A stretch of 64,000 nt of DNA from Sphingomonas hankookensis. GTDB lineage: Bacteria > Pseudomonadota > Alphaproteobacteria > Sphingomonadales > Sphingomonadaceae. The notes beneath the pieces are model-generated. The model was not told the DNA's origin, did no database searches, and worked only from the letters and a program-made list of their open reading frames with translations. Numbering within the stretch: position 1 is the stretch's first letter; the number at the start of each line of letters is the position of its first letter. Positions 1 to 7,590 of the stretch are shown here, piece after piece. The position numbers and the translations under genes are program-made. The DNA is taken from the NCBI RefSeq assembly GCF_001619955.1, contig NZ_LQQO01000002.1, positions 1 to 64,000 of the forward strand, written 5' to 3'.

Positions 1-25
1 CTCTTGACCTGAGAACTCCCATGTG

Positions 26-40
26 AGGGGCCGAACCCCT
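26..40 (-). terminator. short GC hairpin downstream of fliA
   Basis: Read on the minus strand, AGGGG and CCCCT flank a 5-base TTCGG loop about 40 bases past the fliA stop. There is no clear T-run after it, so it is only a possible terminator. The rest of bases 1-78 shows no gene. Confidence 0.3.
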
Positions 41-78
41 GGTCCGACCCCGCTCAAGCGTTTGGAAATAAAAGAAAA

Positions 79-825
79 CTACCCCGAAGCTCGCGCCAAC
101 GCCCGTTTCAGCTTCTCATGCGCCGCCTTCTTGATCTGGCAGATGCGCGCTGCGCCGACGCCCAGCACCTGCCCGATCTCCTCGAGGTTCAGTTCCTCGA
201 CATAATAAAGCTGGATCACCTGCGCCTCCCGCTCGGGCAGCGCGGCGATCGCGGCGATCAGCGTGCTCCGCAACTCACCCTCGGCCAGCGCCTCGAACGC
301 GTCGGGGCCGTCGTCCATGAACCACGGCGCCTCGTCGGTATAGACGTCGTCGATCGAATCGAACTGCACCGACTGGACATCGGCATAATCGACCCGCAGC
401 CGCCCCAGCGGCACGCCCAGCCGGTCGGCGATCTCCGCCGGCACCGGCGCGCGGCCCAGCTCCACCGTCAGGCTCGACACCGCCTTGGCATAGTCGCGCC
501 GCCGCTTCATCGCCCCGCGGCTGATCGTCGCCTGTCGCCTGAGTTCGTCGATCATCGCCCCGCGCAGCCGGGTGGCGAGATACTGCTCGAACGTCACCGT
601 GCCGCGATCCTCGAACATCGGCACCGCCTCGACCAGCGCGACGAGGCCGACCTGCACCAGGTCCTCGACATCGACCATCGTGCTCATGTGACCATGGACG
701 TGCCACGCGATCCGGCGGACCAGCGGCAGGTGGCGGCGGACGATCGCGTCGCCGTCGTTCGGTTTCGCATGCCGGGTATAGACCGGCGTGCTCAGCTCGG
801 GCTGGGGGAAGAAGGGGGCGTTCAT
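79..825 (-). CDS. fliA: flagellar sigma factor FliA (sigma-28)
   Basis: RNA polymerase sigma factor for late flagellar and chemotaxis genes, held inactive by FlgM until hook completion (family knowledge). The 248-residue product has region 2 around residues 45-95 (DLVQVG, MFEDRGTVTFEQYLATRLRG, IDELRR), region 3 after it, and a region 4 helix-turn-helix near the C terminus (LPEREAQVIQLYY, LNLEEIGQVLGV). Length fits FliA rather than a housekeeping sigma. The ATG at 825 overlaps the flhA stop as ATGA, so the two are translationally coupled and share the operon promoter before the transglycosylase gene. A longer open frame upstream lies wholly inside flhA and was discarded. Confidence 0.93.
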   Translation of the reverse strand: MNAPFFPQPELSTPVYTRHAKPNDGDAIVRRHLPLVRRIAWHVHGHMSTMVDVEDLVQVGLVALVEAVPMFEDRGTVTFEQYLATRLRGAMIDELRRQATISRGAMKRRRDYAKAVSSLTVELGRAPVPAEIADRLGVPLGRLRVDYADVQSVQFDSIDDVYTDEAPWFMDDGPDAFEALAEGELRSTLIAAIAALPEREAQVIQLYYVEELNLEEIGQVLGVGAARICQIKKAAHEKLKRALARASG

Positions 826-2918
826 GCTGCGATGGCCTCCGGGGCGCCGATGACGGCGACGACTTCGACTGCCTTGTCCTCGGGAACTTCGAAGAAGCTC
901 ATGACGGGGGTGTCGGGCAGGTAGGACTTGATCAGCTTGCGGATCGCGACGCGGATCGACGGCTGCACGACCAGCGCGAACGGCTTGGCCTCGGCCATCA
1001 GCGGCTGCGCAGCGTTGGTCAGCGCGTCGACGATGCGACGGCCCAGATCGGGTTCGATCGCGTGGCGGCGGCTGGGATCGTTCCGCATCGCCTGGCCCAG
1101 CAGCGCCTCCAGCTGCCCCTCGAGCGTCATCACCCGCAGCGGCTCGCGCACCCCGCACAGCTTCTGGATGATGAGGGCGCCCAGTTCCGGCCGGATCAGC
1201 TCGACGATCTCGTCGGCATCCTGCGTCCGCTGGGCGACCACGACGATCGCGGCGGCGATACGGCGGAATTCCTTGAGCGTGATATTCTCGGCCAGCAGCG
1301 CGCGCAGCACCTGCGTCAGCGTGGTGAGCGTCAGCGGGTTGGGGCACAAAGCCGCCACCAGATTGGCGGCACGGTCCTTGAGGCCGTCGAGCAGCGCCTG
1401 CACCTCGTCCGGACCCAGCAGCTCGGTCGCATTGACGGTCAGCACATGGTTCAGGTGCGTGGCGATGACGGTCCCGGCATCGACCACCAGATAGCCGGCA
1501 CCCGTCGCTGCATCGGCGTCGCCCGGCTGGATCCACACCGCGTCCAATCCGAAGGTCGGGTCCTTGGCGGTTTTGCCGTTCAGCATGCCGACCGCCTGGC
1601 CCGTGTCGAGCGCCAGCATCTCGGTCGCCGACGCCATGTCCTCGCCGACGACCACGCCGCCGATCGAGATGCGATAGGTGTAGGGGGCGAGGTTGATATC
1701 GTCGCGCACCTTCACCTGCGGCACGACGAAGCCCAGTTCCTTGGACAGCTGGCGGCGGACCCCGGTGATCCGGCTCATCAGCGGCGCGCCCTTGCGCTCG
1801 TCGACCAGCGGCACCAGGCCATAGCCGATGTCGAGCATGATGTGGCAGGTGTCGGCCACTTCCTCCCAGCAGATCTTCGACAGGTCGGCTGCTTCGGGCA
1901 GCGCCTCGACCGGCGGCGGGGGCGGGGGGGCGTTCTTGATCTTGCCCAGTTTCCACGATGCGAAGCCCGCAATGCCGGCGGCGGGCGCCAGCACGAGGAA
2001 CGGCATCCCCGGCAGCATCGCCAGCAGCCCCAGGATACCGGCGACCGGCGCCCAGGTGCGGTGCGACGCGAACTGCGTCCCGATCTGGCCGGCCAGATCC
2101 TGCGAAGACGTGGAGGTGACGCGGGTAACGATGGCGGCGGCGGCGATCGACAGCAGCAGCGAGGGGACCTGCGCGACCAGCGCGTCGCCGATCGCGAGCA
2201 GGACATAGGTCTGCGCCGCTTCGCCGACCGCCATCTGGTGGCTGACGACGCCGAGGATCAGGCCGCCGACGATGTTGATCGCGAGGATCAGCAGGCCGGC
2301 GACCGCGTCGCCCTTCACGAACTTCGACGAACCGTCCATCGCGCCGTAGAAATCGGCTTCGGCGCCGGTCTCGATCCGCTTGTTGCGGGCTTCGTCGGGG
2401 GTGATCAGGCCGGCGTTCAGGTCGGCGTCGATCGCCATCTGCTTGCCGGGCAGGGCGTCGAGGGTGAAGCGCGCCGAGACTTCGGACACGCGGCCCGCAC
2501 CCTTGGTCACCACGATCATGTTGATGATGATCAGGATCGAGAAGACGAAGAGGCCGACGACATAGTCGCCACCGATCAGGAACGTCCCGAACGCCTCGAT
2601 GACATGGCCCGCCGCCGCTTCGCCTTCATGCCCGTGCACCAGCACGACGCGGGTCGACGCGACGTTGAGGCCCAAGCGGAACAGCGTCGCGAACAGCAGC
2701 ACGGTCGGGAAGGCGGAGAAGTCGAGCGGCTTCTGCGCATTCAATGCGACCATCAACACCGCGATCGAGATCATGATGTTCATGACGAAGAAGATGTCGA
2801 GCATGAACGCCGGGATCGGCACGACCATCAGCAGGACGAGCAGCAGGATCGCGGCGGGCAGCGCCGACCCGCGCATCGCGGGCAACAGGCTCTTGGGATT
2901 GCTCAGGATCGCCTGCAT
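822..2918 (-). CDS. flhA: flagellar type III export gate protein FlhA
   Basis: Inner-membrane export-gate component of the flagellar secretion apparatus; its C-terminal cytoplasmic domain docks chaperone-substrate complexes. The 698-residue product has about eight hydrophobic segments in the first 310 residues, the FHIPEP signature near residues 142-160 (RVSEVSARFTLDALPGKQM), then a soluble domain. Length is normal for the family. ATG at 2918 is chosen; a GTG one codon earlier (2921) is also possible. Either start overlaps the stop of the transglycosylase gene, and its own stop overlaps fliA. FlhB, FliP, FliQ and FliR are not in this window. Confidence 0.95.
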   Translation of the reverse strand: MQAILSNPKSLLPAMRGSALPAAILLLVLLMVVPIPAFMLDIFFVMNIMISIAVLMVALNAQKPLDFSAFPTVLLFATLFRLGLNVASTRVVLVHGHEGEAAAGHVIEAFGTFLIGGDYVVGLFVFSILIIINMIVVTKGAGRVSEVSARFTLDALPGKQMAIDADLNAGLITPDEARNKRIETGAEADFYGAMDGSSKFVKGDAVAGLLILAINIVGGLILGVVSHQMAVGEAAQTYVLLAIGDALVAQVPSLLLSIAAAAIVTRVTSTSSQDLAGQIGTQFASHRTWAPVAGILGLLAMLPGMPFLVLAPAAGIAGFASWKLGKIKNAPPPPPPVEALPEAADLSKICWEEVADTCHIMLDIGYGLVPLVDERKGAPLMSRITGVRRQLSKELGFVVPQVKVRDDINLAPYTYRISIGGVVVGEDMASATEMLALDTGQAVGMLNGKTAKDPTFGLDAVWIQPGDADAATGAGYLVVDAGTVIATHLNHVLTVNATELLGPDEVQALLDGLKDRAANLVAALCPNPLTLTTLTQVLRALLAENITLKEFRRIAAAIVVVAQRTQDADEIVELIRPELGALIIQKLCGVREPLRVMTLEGQLEALLGQAMRNDPSRRHAIEPDLGRRIVDALTNAAQPLMAEAKPFALVVQPSIRVAIRKLIKSYLPDTPVMSFFEVPEDKAVEVVAVIGAPEAIAA

Positions 2919-3826
2919 CACGCGTTACCCAGATTGGCGAGGATCGAATAGGCGAGGCGCGCCGATTCAGGGGTCGGGCGGTAGAGCGAGGCCATCTGCA
3001 CCTGAGGCGTCGTCGCGTCGCCGCTGCGGCTGCGCACGACGTTCAGATTGGCCAGCGTCGTCGCCAGCCACGCCTCGTCATTGCCCTGCGCCTCGTTGCC
3101 GAGGATGACGTCGCCGTCGAAGCCGTTCATCATCACCGCCGGCTGCATCCGGTTGACCGGAAAGCCGCCCATCATGTCGCCCATGTCGACGCCGCTGCCG
3201 CCGCCGGCCCTCGCGCCGCGGTCCAGCTTGGTCGCCATCTTGTCATAGATTTCGGCGAGCGAGCGCGGCTGGCCGCCGGCGCCGTAGAAGATGGTCCGGT
3301 TCGCGCGGGCGGCGGCGGGGAACATGCCGGCGGCCGAACGGTCGGGATTGCTCTGCATCGTCGTCAGGAACTGGCGCGCACCGCCCAGCCCCAGGAAATG
3401 CGCCATGTACAGGTCGGTGCCGGTGGCGGAGCGGCCCAGCGCGGTCTCCAGCGCGGCCTTGTTGTCGGCGGCATGCTCTGCGGCCATCAGCGACGATGCC
3501 TGCGGGTCGTTGCGCAGGTTCAGGATCGCGCGGCGGGCGGCCGGATCGGCGACATAGTAACGGCCGTTGCTGCCCTGGCGGATGCTGTCGGATGCCCAGC
3601 CCATGCCGTGTTCGGCGCCATGTGCCTTCACCACGCCCAGCCAGCTTTGTTCGACGAACTGGTACAGCCCGGTGGCCGACGACGTCCCGGCACGCGCATT
3701 GGCCTGCAGGCCGCTTTCGACCTGCGCCTGGCCCAGCAGGTAATTGAAATCGACACCGGTCCGCGCGCTCGCCTTCGCGATCGCGCTATGGACATAGGAT
3801 CGGGCTTCTACCGGAACGACACTCAT
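2918..3826 (-). CDS. flagella-linked lytic transglycosylase (SLT domain)
   Basis: Probable peptidoglycan lytic transglycosylase that opens the cell wall for the flagellar rod. The 302-residue product has an SLT-like domain: catalytic Glu37 in QVESGL, followed by the GLYQF motif near residue 53 and further helical motifs to about residue 190. The C terminus is Gly-rich and non-conserved. No signal peptide is visible. It is the first gene of the flhA-fliA operon, 39 bases from a sigma-54 promoter match. The FlgJ in this window (13152-13511) lacks a muramidase domain, so this protein probably supplies that activity in trans. Confidence 0.82.
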   Translation of the reverse strand: MSVVPVEARSYVHSAIAKASARTGVDFNYLLGQAQVESGLQANARAGTSSATGLYQFVEQSWLGVVKAHGAEHGMGWASDSIRQGSNGRYYVADPAARRAILNLRNDPQASSLMAAEHAADNKAALETALGRSATGTDLYMAHFLGLGGARQFLTTMQSNPDRSAAGMFPAAARANRTIFYGAGGQPRSLAEIYDKMATKLDRGARAGGGSGVDMGDMMGGFPVNRMQPAVMMNGFDGDVILGNEAQGNDEAWLATTLANLNVVRSRSGDATTPQVQMASLYRPTPESARLAYSILANLGNA

Positions 3827-3864
3827 CGGGCTGTACTTCGCTTCCCCTGTTCAGGAGCGAGAAA

Positions 3865-3880
3865 AGCAAGCGGCGTGCCA
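3865..3880 (-). promoter_or_regulatory. sigma-54 promoter for transglycosylase-flhA-fliA
   Basis: The minus strand reads TGGCACGCCGCTTGCT, matching the -24/-12 consensus TGGCAC-N5-TTGC. The predicted transcription start is near 3854, giving a leader of about 28 nt before the ATG at 3826. Confidence 0.75.
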
Positions 3881-3912
3881 GTTTGGGATCGGGTGCGCAG
3901 TCAGGCTCGCCA

Positions 3913-4010
3913 CGAGCGTCATCCCGGCGAAGGCTGGGATCTCCCGGTTGCAGCGCGGGACAGGAACCGCAGCAGACCCCAGCCTGCGCTGGGGTCACGC
4001 TTTGGAGAGC
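3913..4010. repeat. intergenic inverted repeat, class D
   Basis: Arms start with GTCATCCCGGCGAAGGCTGG and end with CCAGCCTGCGCTGGGGTCAC. It lies between the flgN-like gene and the sigma-54 promoter of the flhA operon. A related copy is at 25497-25577. It may act as a bidirectional hairpin or terminator for the flgM-flgN transcript. Confidence 0.6.
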
Positions 4011-4020
4011 GGGAACGAAC

Positions 4021-4359
4021 CTACCGATACGCCGCCGCAGCCATGCGCTGCGGGGTGCCGGCAATTCCCGGCCGGTAGGCCGGCAAACCGCCGCCGGCCA
4101 GCTGGTCGATCCGCCGGCGGACATTGGCCGCCATCAGGTTGACGTAGATGCGGGCGGTCTCGTTCAGCCGCTGCGCCTCGCGCGCCAGCGTCTCCAGCTC
4201 GGCGTCGAGCGGCAGGTCGTCATTGGCGGCGACCGCCTCGATCCCCTGCAATTTCATTGCGGTGGCGGTCTCCAGCGCGATGATGTCGTTGGCCTGCAAC
4301 GCCGCGATCTCGGCATGCAGGCTGTCGATGATCTGGATCAGCGCATCACGCCGGTTCAT
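4021..4359 (-). CDS. flgN: FlgN-like flagellar export chaperone
   Basis: Small helical protein of 112 residues. FlgN is the type III export chaperone for the hook-junction proteins FlgK and FlgL. The assignment rests on position directly after flgM, size, and a predicted long amphipathic helix pair (residues 1-85, with heptad-like Leu/Ile/Ala spacing) typical of FlgN. Sequence identity to FlgN is not obvious by eye. It overlaps the end of flgM by 14 bases, so the pair is likely co-translated. It could instead be an unrelated small helical flagellar protein. Confidence 0.62.
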   Translation of the reverse strand: MNRRDALIQIIDSLHAEIAALQANDIIALETATAMKLQGIEAVAANDDLPLDAELETLAREAQRLNETARIYVNLMAANVRRRIDQLAGGGLPAYRPGIAGTPQRMAAAAYR

Positions 4360-4654
4360 TGCTGTTCCAATCGAGTTTCAGGGCGATGAGCCGGTCGGCG
4401 ATGGTGGCGGGCGACAGGGGGAAGCGTCCTTCGGAAATCGCCTTGCGGATCGTCGCGACGCGGTCGGTATCGACCGGCGGCGACGACGCCATCGCCTGCG
4501 CGGTGGTCCCGCCGGACAGCAGCGCCACGCCGCTCTTGGGCGCGCCCGTATCCTGCGGCGCTTGTGCCGTTTCCGTGCGTGCCTGCCCCTCGGTCCGCGC
4601 GACACCGCGCCCACCGATCGACGTAACCAGCCTTGATCCGACAGAATCCACCAT
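4346..4654 (-). CDS. flgM: anti-sigma-28 factor FlgM
   Basis: Anti-sigma factor that binds FliA until it is exported through the finished hook-basal body. The 102-residue product has a disordered, Ala/Thr/Gly-rich N-terminal half and the conserved C-terminal sigma-binding helices (DRVATIRKAI, SPATIADRLIALKL). The ATG at 4654 is preferred because AAGGA sits about 7 bases upstream; a GTG at 4669 would add five residues. A FliA-type promoter match lies just upstream, which would put flgM under control of its own target, as in enterics. The gene overlaps flgN. Confidence 0.85.
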   Translation of the reverse strand: MVDSVGSRLVTSIGGRGVARTEGQARTETAQAPQDTGAPKSGVALLSGGTTAQAMASSPPVDTDRVATIRKAISEGRFPLSPATIADRLIALKLDWNSNEPA

Positions 4655-4687
4655 GTCCCCGTCCTTCACGAACTGCTGACATGAGGA

Positions 4688-4714
4688 GAAACGGCGGCAC
4701 CGGCGACTTCTTTA
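4688..4714 (-). promoter_or_regulatory. candidate FliA (sigma-28) promoter of flgM
   Basis: The minus strand shows TAAAGAAG, an 11-base spacer, then GCCGTTTC, matching the TAAA-N15-GCCG pattern of sigma-28 promoters with exact spacing. The -10 box is about 35 bases upstream of the flgM ATG. Confidence 0.5.
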
Positions 4715-4786
4715 GCAAAAATTACTGGGGGGTTATTTTTTCGGATTTCATGGGGGCGGGAACGCCCACCGGTCCGCATTTGAGCC

Positions 4787-4860
4787 GTACCCCCGCGCAG
4801 GCGGGGGTCGAACGACGGCCTGCGCCTGCCGCCCTGGGCCCCCGCCTGCGCGGGGGTACG
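4787..4860. repeat. intergenic inverted repeat, class A
   Basis: The left arm GTACCCCCGCGCAGGCGGGG and the matching right arm ending CGCGGGGGTAC enclose a variable loop. It lies between flgA and flgM. Near-identical copies occur at 18006, 35543, 37249, 39568, 42782 and 50592. Confidence 0.85.
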
Positions 4861-4890
4861 ATGCGGATTGGGCAGACGTATCGGCTCAGC

Positions 4891-5421
4891 CTACCCTGTA
4901 AAACCCGGCAGCGCCGCCCGGCCCGATTCCAGCGCGATCGCCTGGATCGGCGGCCTGGCCGGATCGACCTTCACCATCAACCGACCGCCGACCGGGGCAT
5001 CGCCCATCGCCACGCCGTCACGCGTGATCGAGAAGCCGGGTGCGCCGGCCTCGACCATGATCGGGTCGCCCCGGCGGATGACCGGTTCGGGCTTGGCGGC
5101 GACGACCGCGACCGGCGCTGCCGCCGGGCGTTCGGGGGCGACGCGGGTCATCCGGCGGACCGGCACATAGACTTTCCACGCCGGCGCCATGCAGCTGATG
5201 ACCACCGCATCCTGCCGGTCGGACAGCCAGCCGAATTGCGGCATGGCACAGCGCGCGAGCTTCAGGCGCGGATCGACGGGCATCTGCGCGCCGCCGTCCA
5301 TGCCGATGCTGGCACCGGTGAACTGCACCACCGCCTCGTCGAGCTGGGCGGTCGATTGAAAGGTCTGCGCGGTGGCAGGGACCGCGATCAGCATCGCGGC
5401 GAACAGGCTGTGGCGAATCAT
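4891..5421 (-). CDS. flgA: flagellar P-ring assembly chaperone FlgA
   Basis: Periplasmic chaperone needed for FlgI polymerisation into the P ring. The 176-residue product has a signal peptide (about residues 1-19, cleavage after ATA) and a C-terminal SAF-like region from about residue 110 (VIRRGDPIMVEAG, FSITRDGVAMGDAPVGGRL, ending with GRAALPGF). Its ATG at 5421 overlaps the stop of the motB-like gene as ATGA, so it is the third gene of a divergent operon led by motA-like and the sigma-54 promoter at 6646. Confidence 0.88.
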   Translation of the reverse strand: MIRHSLFAAMLIAVPATAQTFQSTAQLDEAVVQFTGASIGMDGGAQMPVDPRLKLARCAMPQFGWLSDRQDAVVISCMAPAWKVYVPVRRMTRVAPERPAAAPVAVVAAKPEPVIRRGDPIMVEAGAPGFSITRDGVAMGDAPVGGRLMVKVDPARPPIQAIALESGRAALPGFTG

Positions 5422-5984
5422 TTCGTCTCTGCTCCATCGGCAGGGGCGGCAAGCGGCGCTTGCCGGTCGGCAACGGCTTGCCGCTCACCGGCAAAGCCCA
5501 GATCGATGAATACGCCCCGCCCGCCGGTTCCCGGCGGTGCGAAGGCGATTTGCGCGGGCGTCGCCGCGCCTTCGCGCACCAGCAGCGCGGCGACGGCGCG
5601 CGCGCGGTCGGTGGCGAGGATCGCGGCGCTGCCGGTCGTCGGGTCGACGTCCTTGCCGGCTTCGGGGCCGTCGGTCCCGCCGGTCAGCGTGACGGCGATG
5701 CGCCGGTCGGCGGCGGCACCGCGCACGAACTCGACGCTGTTGGCGCTGCCGGCGGGCAGGGCGGCCGATCCGGGCGCAAAGCCTTCGATCACCGCGCGTT
5801 CCACTGTCATCGGGATCGGTTCGGCATCGAATCCGGCGCGGATGCCGGCAGTCAGCGCGCGTTTGTCGACGGCCTGCGCCGCCTGCAGGAACACGAAGAA
5901 CCCGACCAGCAGCAGCGACAGGTCGGCCAAGGTGGTCAGCCATAGCGGGCGACCGGGGGCGGGGTCGAAACGTTGGATTCTCAT
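5418..5984 (-). CDS. divergent MotB/OmpA-like stator protein
   Basis: The 188-residue product has one N-terminal transmembrane helix (about residues 14-36) with Asp in the motif TLADLSLLLVGFFVFL, the position of the proton-accepting Asp of MotB. A degenerate OmpA-like periplasmic segment follows (VTLTGGTDGPEAG, then LATDRARAVAALL). It is much shorter than the canonical MotB at 16974-17960 and the peptidoglycan-binding region is weak. It overlaps motA-like and flgA by ATGA junctions. It probably forms a second ion channel with the preceding gene product, or a flagellum-associated ExbD-like partner. Confidence 0.7.
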   Translation of the reverse strand: MRIQRFDPAPGRPLWLTTLADLSLLLVGFFVFLQAAQAVDKRALTAGIRAGFDAEPIPMTVERAVIEGFAPGSAALPAGSANSVEFVRGAAADRRIAVTLTGGTDGPEAGKDVDPTTGSAAILATDRARAVAALLVREGAATPAQIAFAPPGTGGRGVFIDLGFAGERQAVADRQAPLAAPADGAETK

Positions 5985-6634
5985 TCTGCGGCCTCCCGGA
6001 ATTGTGGTCGCTCCCGCCTGGCGAGCGCGACCAGAGGTGCCTCGAAACGGGCACGTTCGAATGCTTCGGCGCGACCCAGCCGGCGCAGCCGTCCGGCGAT
6101 CGGCATGCCGACCAGCGCGGCCAGCACCGCGCCGTATAGGGTGGACAGCAACGCGACGGCCATCGCCTGCCCGATCGCGGTCGGATCGGTCATCGCCATG
6201 AACATCCGCACCAGGCCGACCAGCGTACCGATCATGCCCAGCGCGGGGGCCAGTTCGGCCACCGCCGTCCACATGTCGGCGGCGGCGAGGTGCCGTTCGG
6301 CGCGTGCCTCGTTGCGGTGGCGCAGCGTCGCCGCCACGCCGTCGGGGCCGACGCCGTCGACGATCGCGGCGATGGCGTCGGCGATGTCGGGATCGGTGAT
6401 CCGCGACCGGTCGAGCGTCATCACGCCATGCCGCTTGGCGATGCGGCCCAGCGCGGCAATCTGGCCCAGTCCTTCCTCGGCCGAAAAGGGCTTGCGGCCC
6501 AGCGTGCCGAGCGCGCGGATCGCGCGGGCAAGATCGGCCGGCGGCGTGCGGATCAGCAGCGCGACGAAGGTGCCGCCGACCACGAAGGCGGCGGCGACCG
6601 GATCGGCATAGGGGGCGAACATGGATGCGTCCAT
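5981..6634 (-). CDS. MotA/TolQ/ExbB-family proton channel subunit
   Basis: The 217-residue membrane protein has hydrophobic segments near residues 10-28, 135-155 and 165-185, and the MotA/ExbB-type motif ELAPALGMIGTLVGLVRMF followed by GQAMAVALLSTLYGAVLAAL. It is shorter than the canonical MotA at 16107. It is first in a minus-strand operon with motB-like and flgA, divergent from flgB. The ATG at 6634 has GGGAAG upstream, but the predicted sigma-54 start at 6635 would leave almost no leader; the ATG at 6622 is the alternative start. Confidence 0.75.
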   Translation of the reverse strand: MDASMFAPYADPVAAAFVVGGTFVALLIRTPPADLARAIRALGTLGRKPFSAEEGLGQIAALGRIAKRHGVMTLDRSRITDPDIADAIAAIVDGVGPDGVAATLRHRNEARAERHLAAADMWTAVAELAPALGMIGTLVGLVRMFMAMTDPTAIGQAMAVALLSTLYGAVLAALVGMPIAGRLRRLGRAEAFERARFEAPLVALARRERPQFREAAE

Positions 6635-6645
6635 GGCCGCTTCCC

Positions 6646-6661
6646 TGCAAACACGGTGCCA
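6646..6661 (-). promoter_or_regulatory. sigma-54 promoter for motA-like/motB-like/flgA
   Basis: The minus strand reads TGGCACCGTGTTTGCA, a full -24/-12 match. The predicted start is near 6635, one base before the annotated ATG. Confidence 0.72.
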
Positions 6662-6761
6662 GTTTTCGTGCCGGCAATGGCTTGCCGGATGCGGTTGCCG
6701 CTTGCCGGTCGGCGGCGGCAAAAGCGGCAATTGGACCATGGGTGGCGGGTTTCGCGAAAAC

Positions 6762-6777
6762 TGGCACGCCCTTTGCT
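6762..6777 (+). promoter_or_regulatory. sigma-54 promoter for flgBCDE
   Basis: TGGCACGCCCTTTGCT is a full sigma-54 -24/-12 match. The predicted start is near 6788, 38 nt before the flgB ATG. It is divergent from the promoter at 6646, so the 100 bp between them probably hold shared enhancer-binding or IHF sites. Confidence 0.8.
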
Positions 6778-6825
6778 GTGTTTCCGTGTGACGCGCATCC
6801 GGCGCGCCGATTTGGGAACCGTCCG

Positions 6826-7176
6826 ATGGCCGACAATGCTCTGTTCGGGATACACGGCGCCGCGCTGCAGGTGCGGGCGCAGCGCATGGGTATGCTCGCA
6901 TCGAACATCGCCAATGCCTCGACGCCCGGCTTCAAGGCGAAGGACGTCGACTTCCGCGCGGCGCTGGCCGGCGCGCAGCAGAGCGGCAATGTCGACCGCT
7001 CGATCGACAGCAACACGCTCTACCGCCGTCCGCTCCAGCCTTCGCTCGACGGAAACACCGTCGAACTGGTCACCGAACAGACCGCCTTCGCCGAAAACGC
7101 GGTCGCGTATCAGACGACGCTCGCGTTCCTGAACGGCCGCATTTCCACCATCACCCGCGCGCTGAAGGGCGAGTAA
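6826..7176 (+). CDS. flgB: flagellar proximal rod protein FlgB
   Basis: Rod protein of the flagellar basal body, exported by the flagellar type III system. The 116-residue product has the rod/hook N-terminal motif ASNIANASTPGFKAKDVDF near residues 25-43 and the C-terminal helix LAFLNGRISTITRALKGE. Length is typical. ATG at 6826 is chosen because it sits 38 nt after the predicted sigma-54 start; longer frames upstream would cross the promoter. First gene of the plus-strand flagellar operon, with flgC 4 bases downstream. Confidence 0.93.
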   Translation: MADNALFGIHGAALQVRAQRMGMLASNIANASTPGFKAKDVDFRAALAGAQQSGNVDRSIDSNTLYRRPLQPSLDGNTVELVTEQTAFAENAVAYQTTLAFLNGRISTITRALKGE

Positions 7177-7180
7177 ACAA

Positions 7181-7588
7181 ATGCCCCAACCCATGAGCAT
7201 TTTCGAAGTCTCCGGCCGCGCCATGTCCGCGCAGCTGGTGCGGATGAACACCACCGCCTCGAACCTCGCCAATGCCGGTGCGGTCTCGAAGACTGAGGCT
7301 GGCGCCTATCGCACGATGAAGCCGGTGTTCCGCACCACTTTCGATGCCGCCAGCGGCCTCGCCACGGTCGATGCGGCGCAGGTCGTGACGGCGGGCGAGG
7401 CGCCGGCCAAGCGCCACGATCCCGGCAACCCGCTGGCCGATGCCGAAGGCAATGTGTGGGAAGCCGCCGTCGATGAACCGCGCGAGCTGGTCGACATGCT
7501 CGATGCCGCCCGCACCTATCAGAACAATGTCGAGGTGATGTCGACCGCCAAGTCGCTCATCACCGAAACGCTGCGCCTGGGACGCTGA
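7181..7588 (+). CDS. flgC: flagellar proximal rod protein FlgC
   Basis: Rod protein partnering FlgB, FlgF and FlgG. The 135-residue product has the N-terminal rod motif ASNLANAGAVSKTEAGAYR and the C-terminal motif DAARTYQNNVEVMSTAKSL. Length matches the family. The start could be ATG 7181 or the in-frame ATG at 7193 (MSIFEV), which is closer to the usual FlgC N terminus. flgD begins 2 bases after the stop. Confidence 0.93.
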   Translation: MPQPMSIFEVSGRAMSAQLVRMNTTASNLANAGAVSKTEAGAYRTMKPVFRTTFDAASGLATVDAAQVVTAGEAPAKRHDPGNPLADAEGNVWEAAVDEPRELVDMLDAARTYQNNVEVMSTAKSLITETLRLGR

Positions 7589-7590
7589 TC

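Noticed and set aside
118..924. Open frame of 268 codons opposite fliA and flhA
   Set aside because: It lies entirely on the antisense of fliA, has no ribosome site and its composition is the complement of a real gene in GC-rich DNA.
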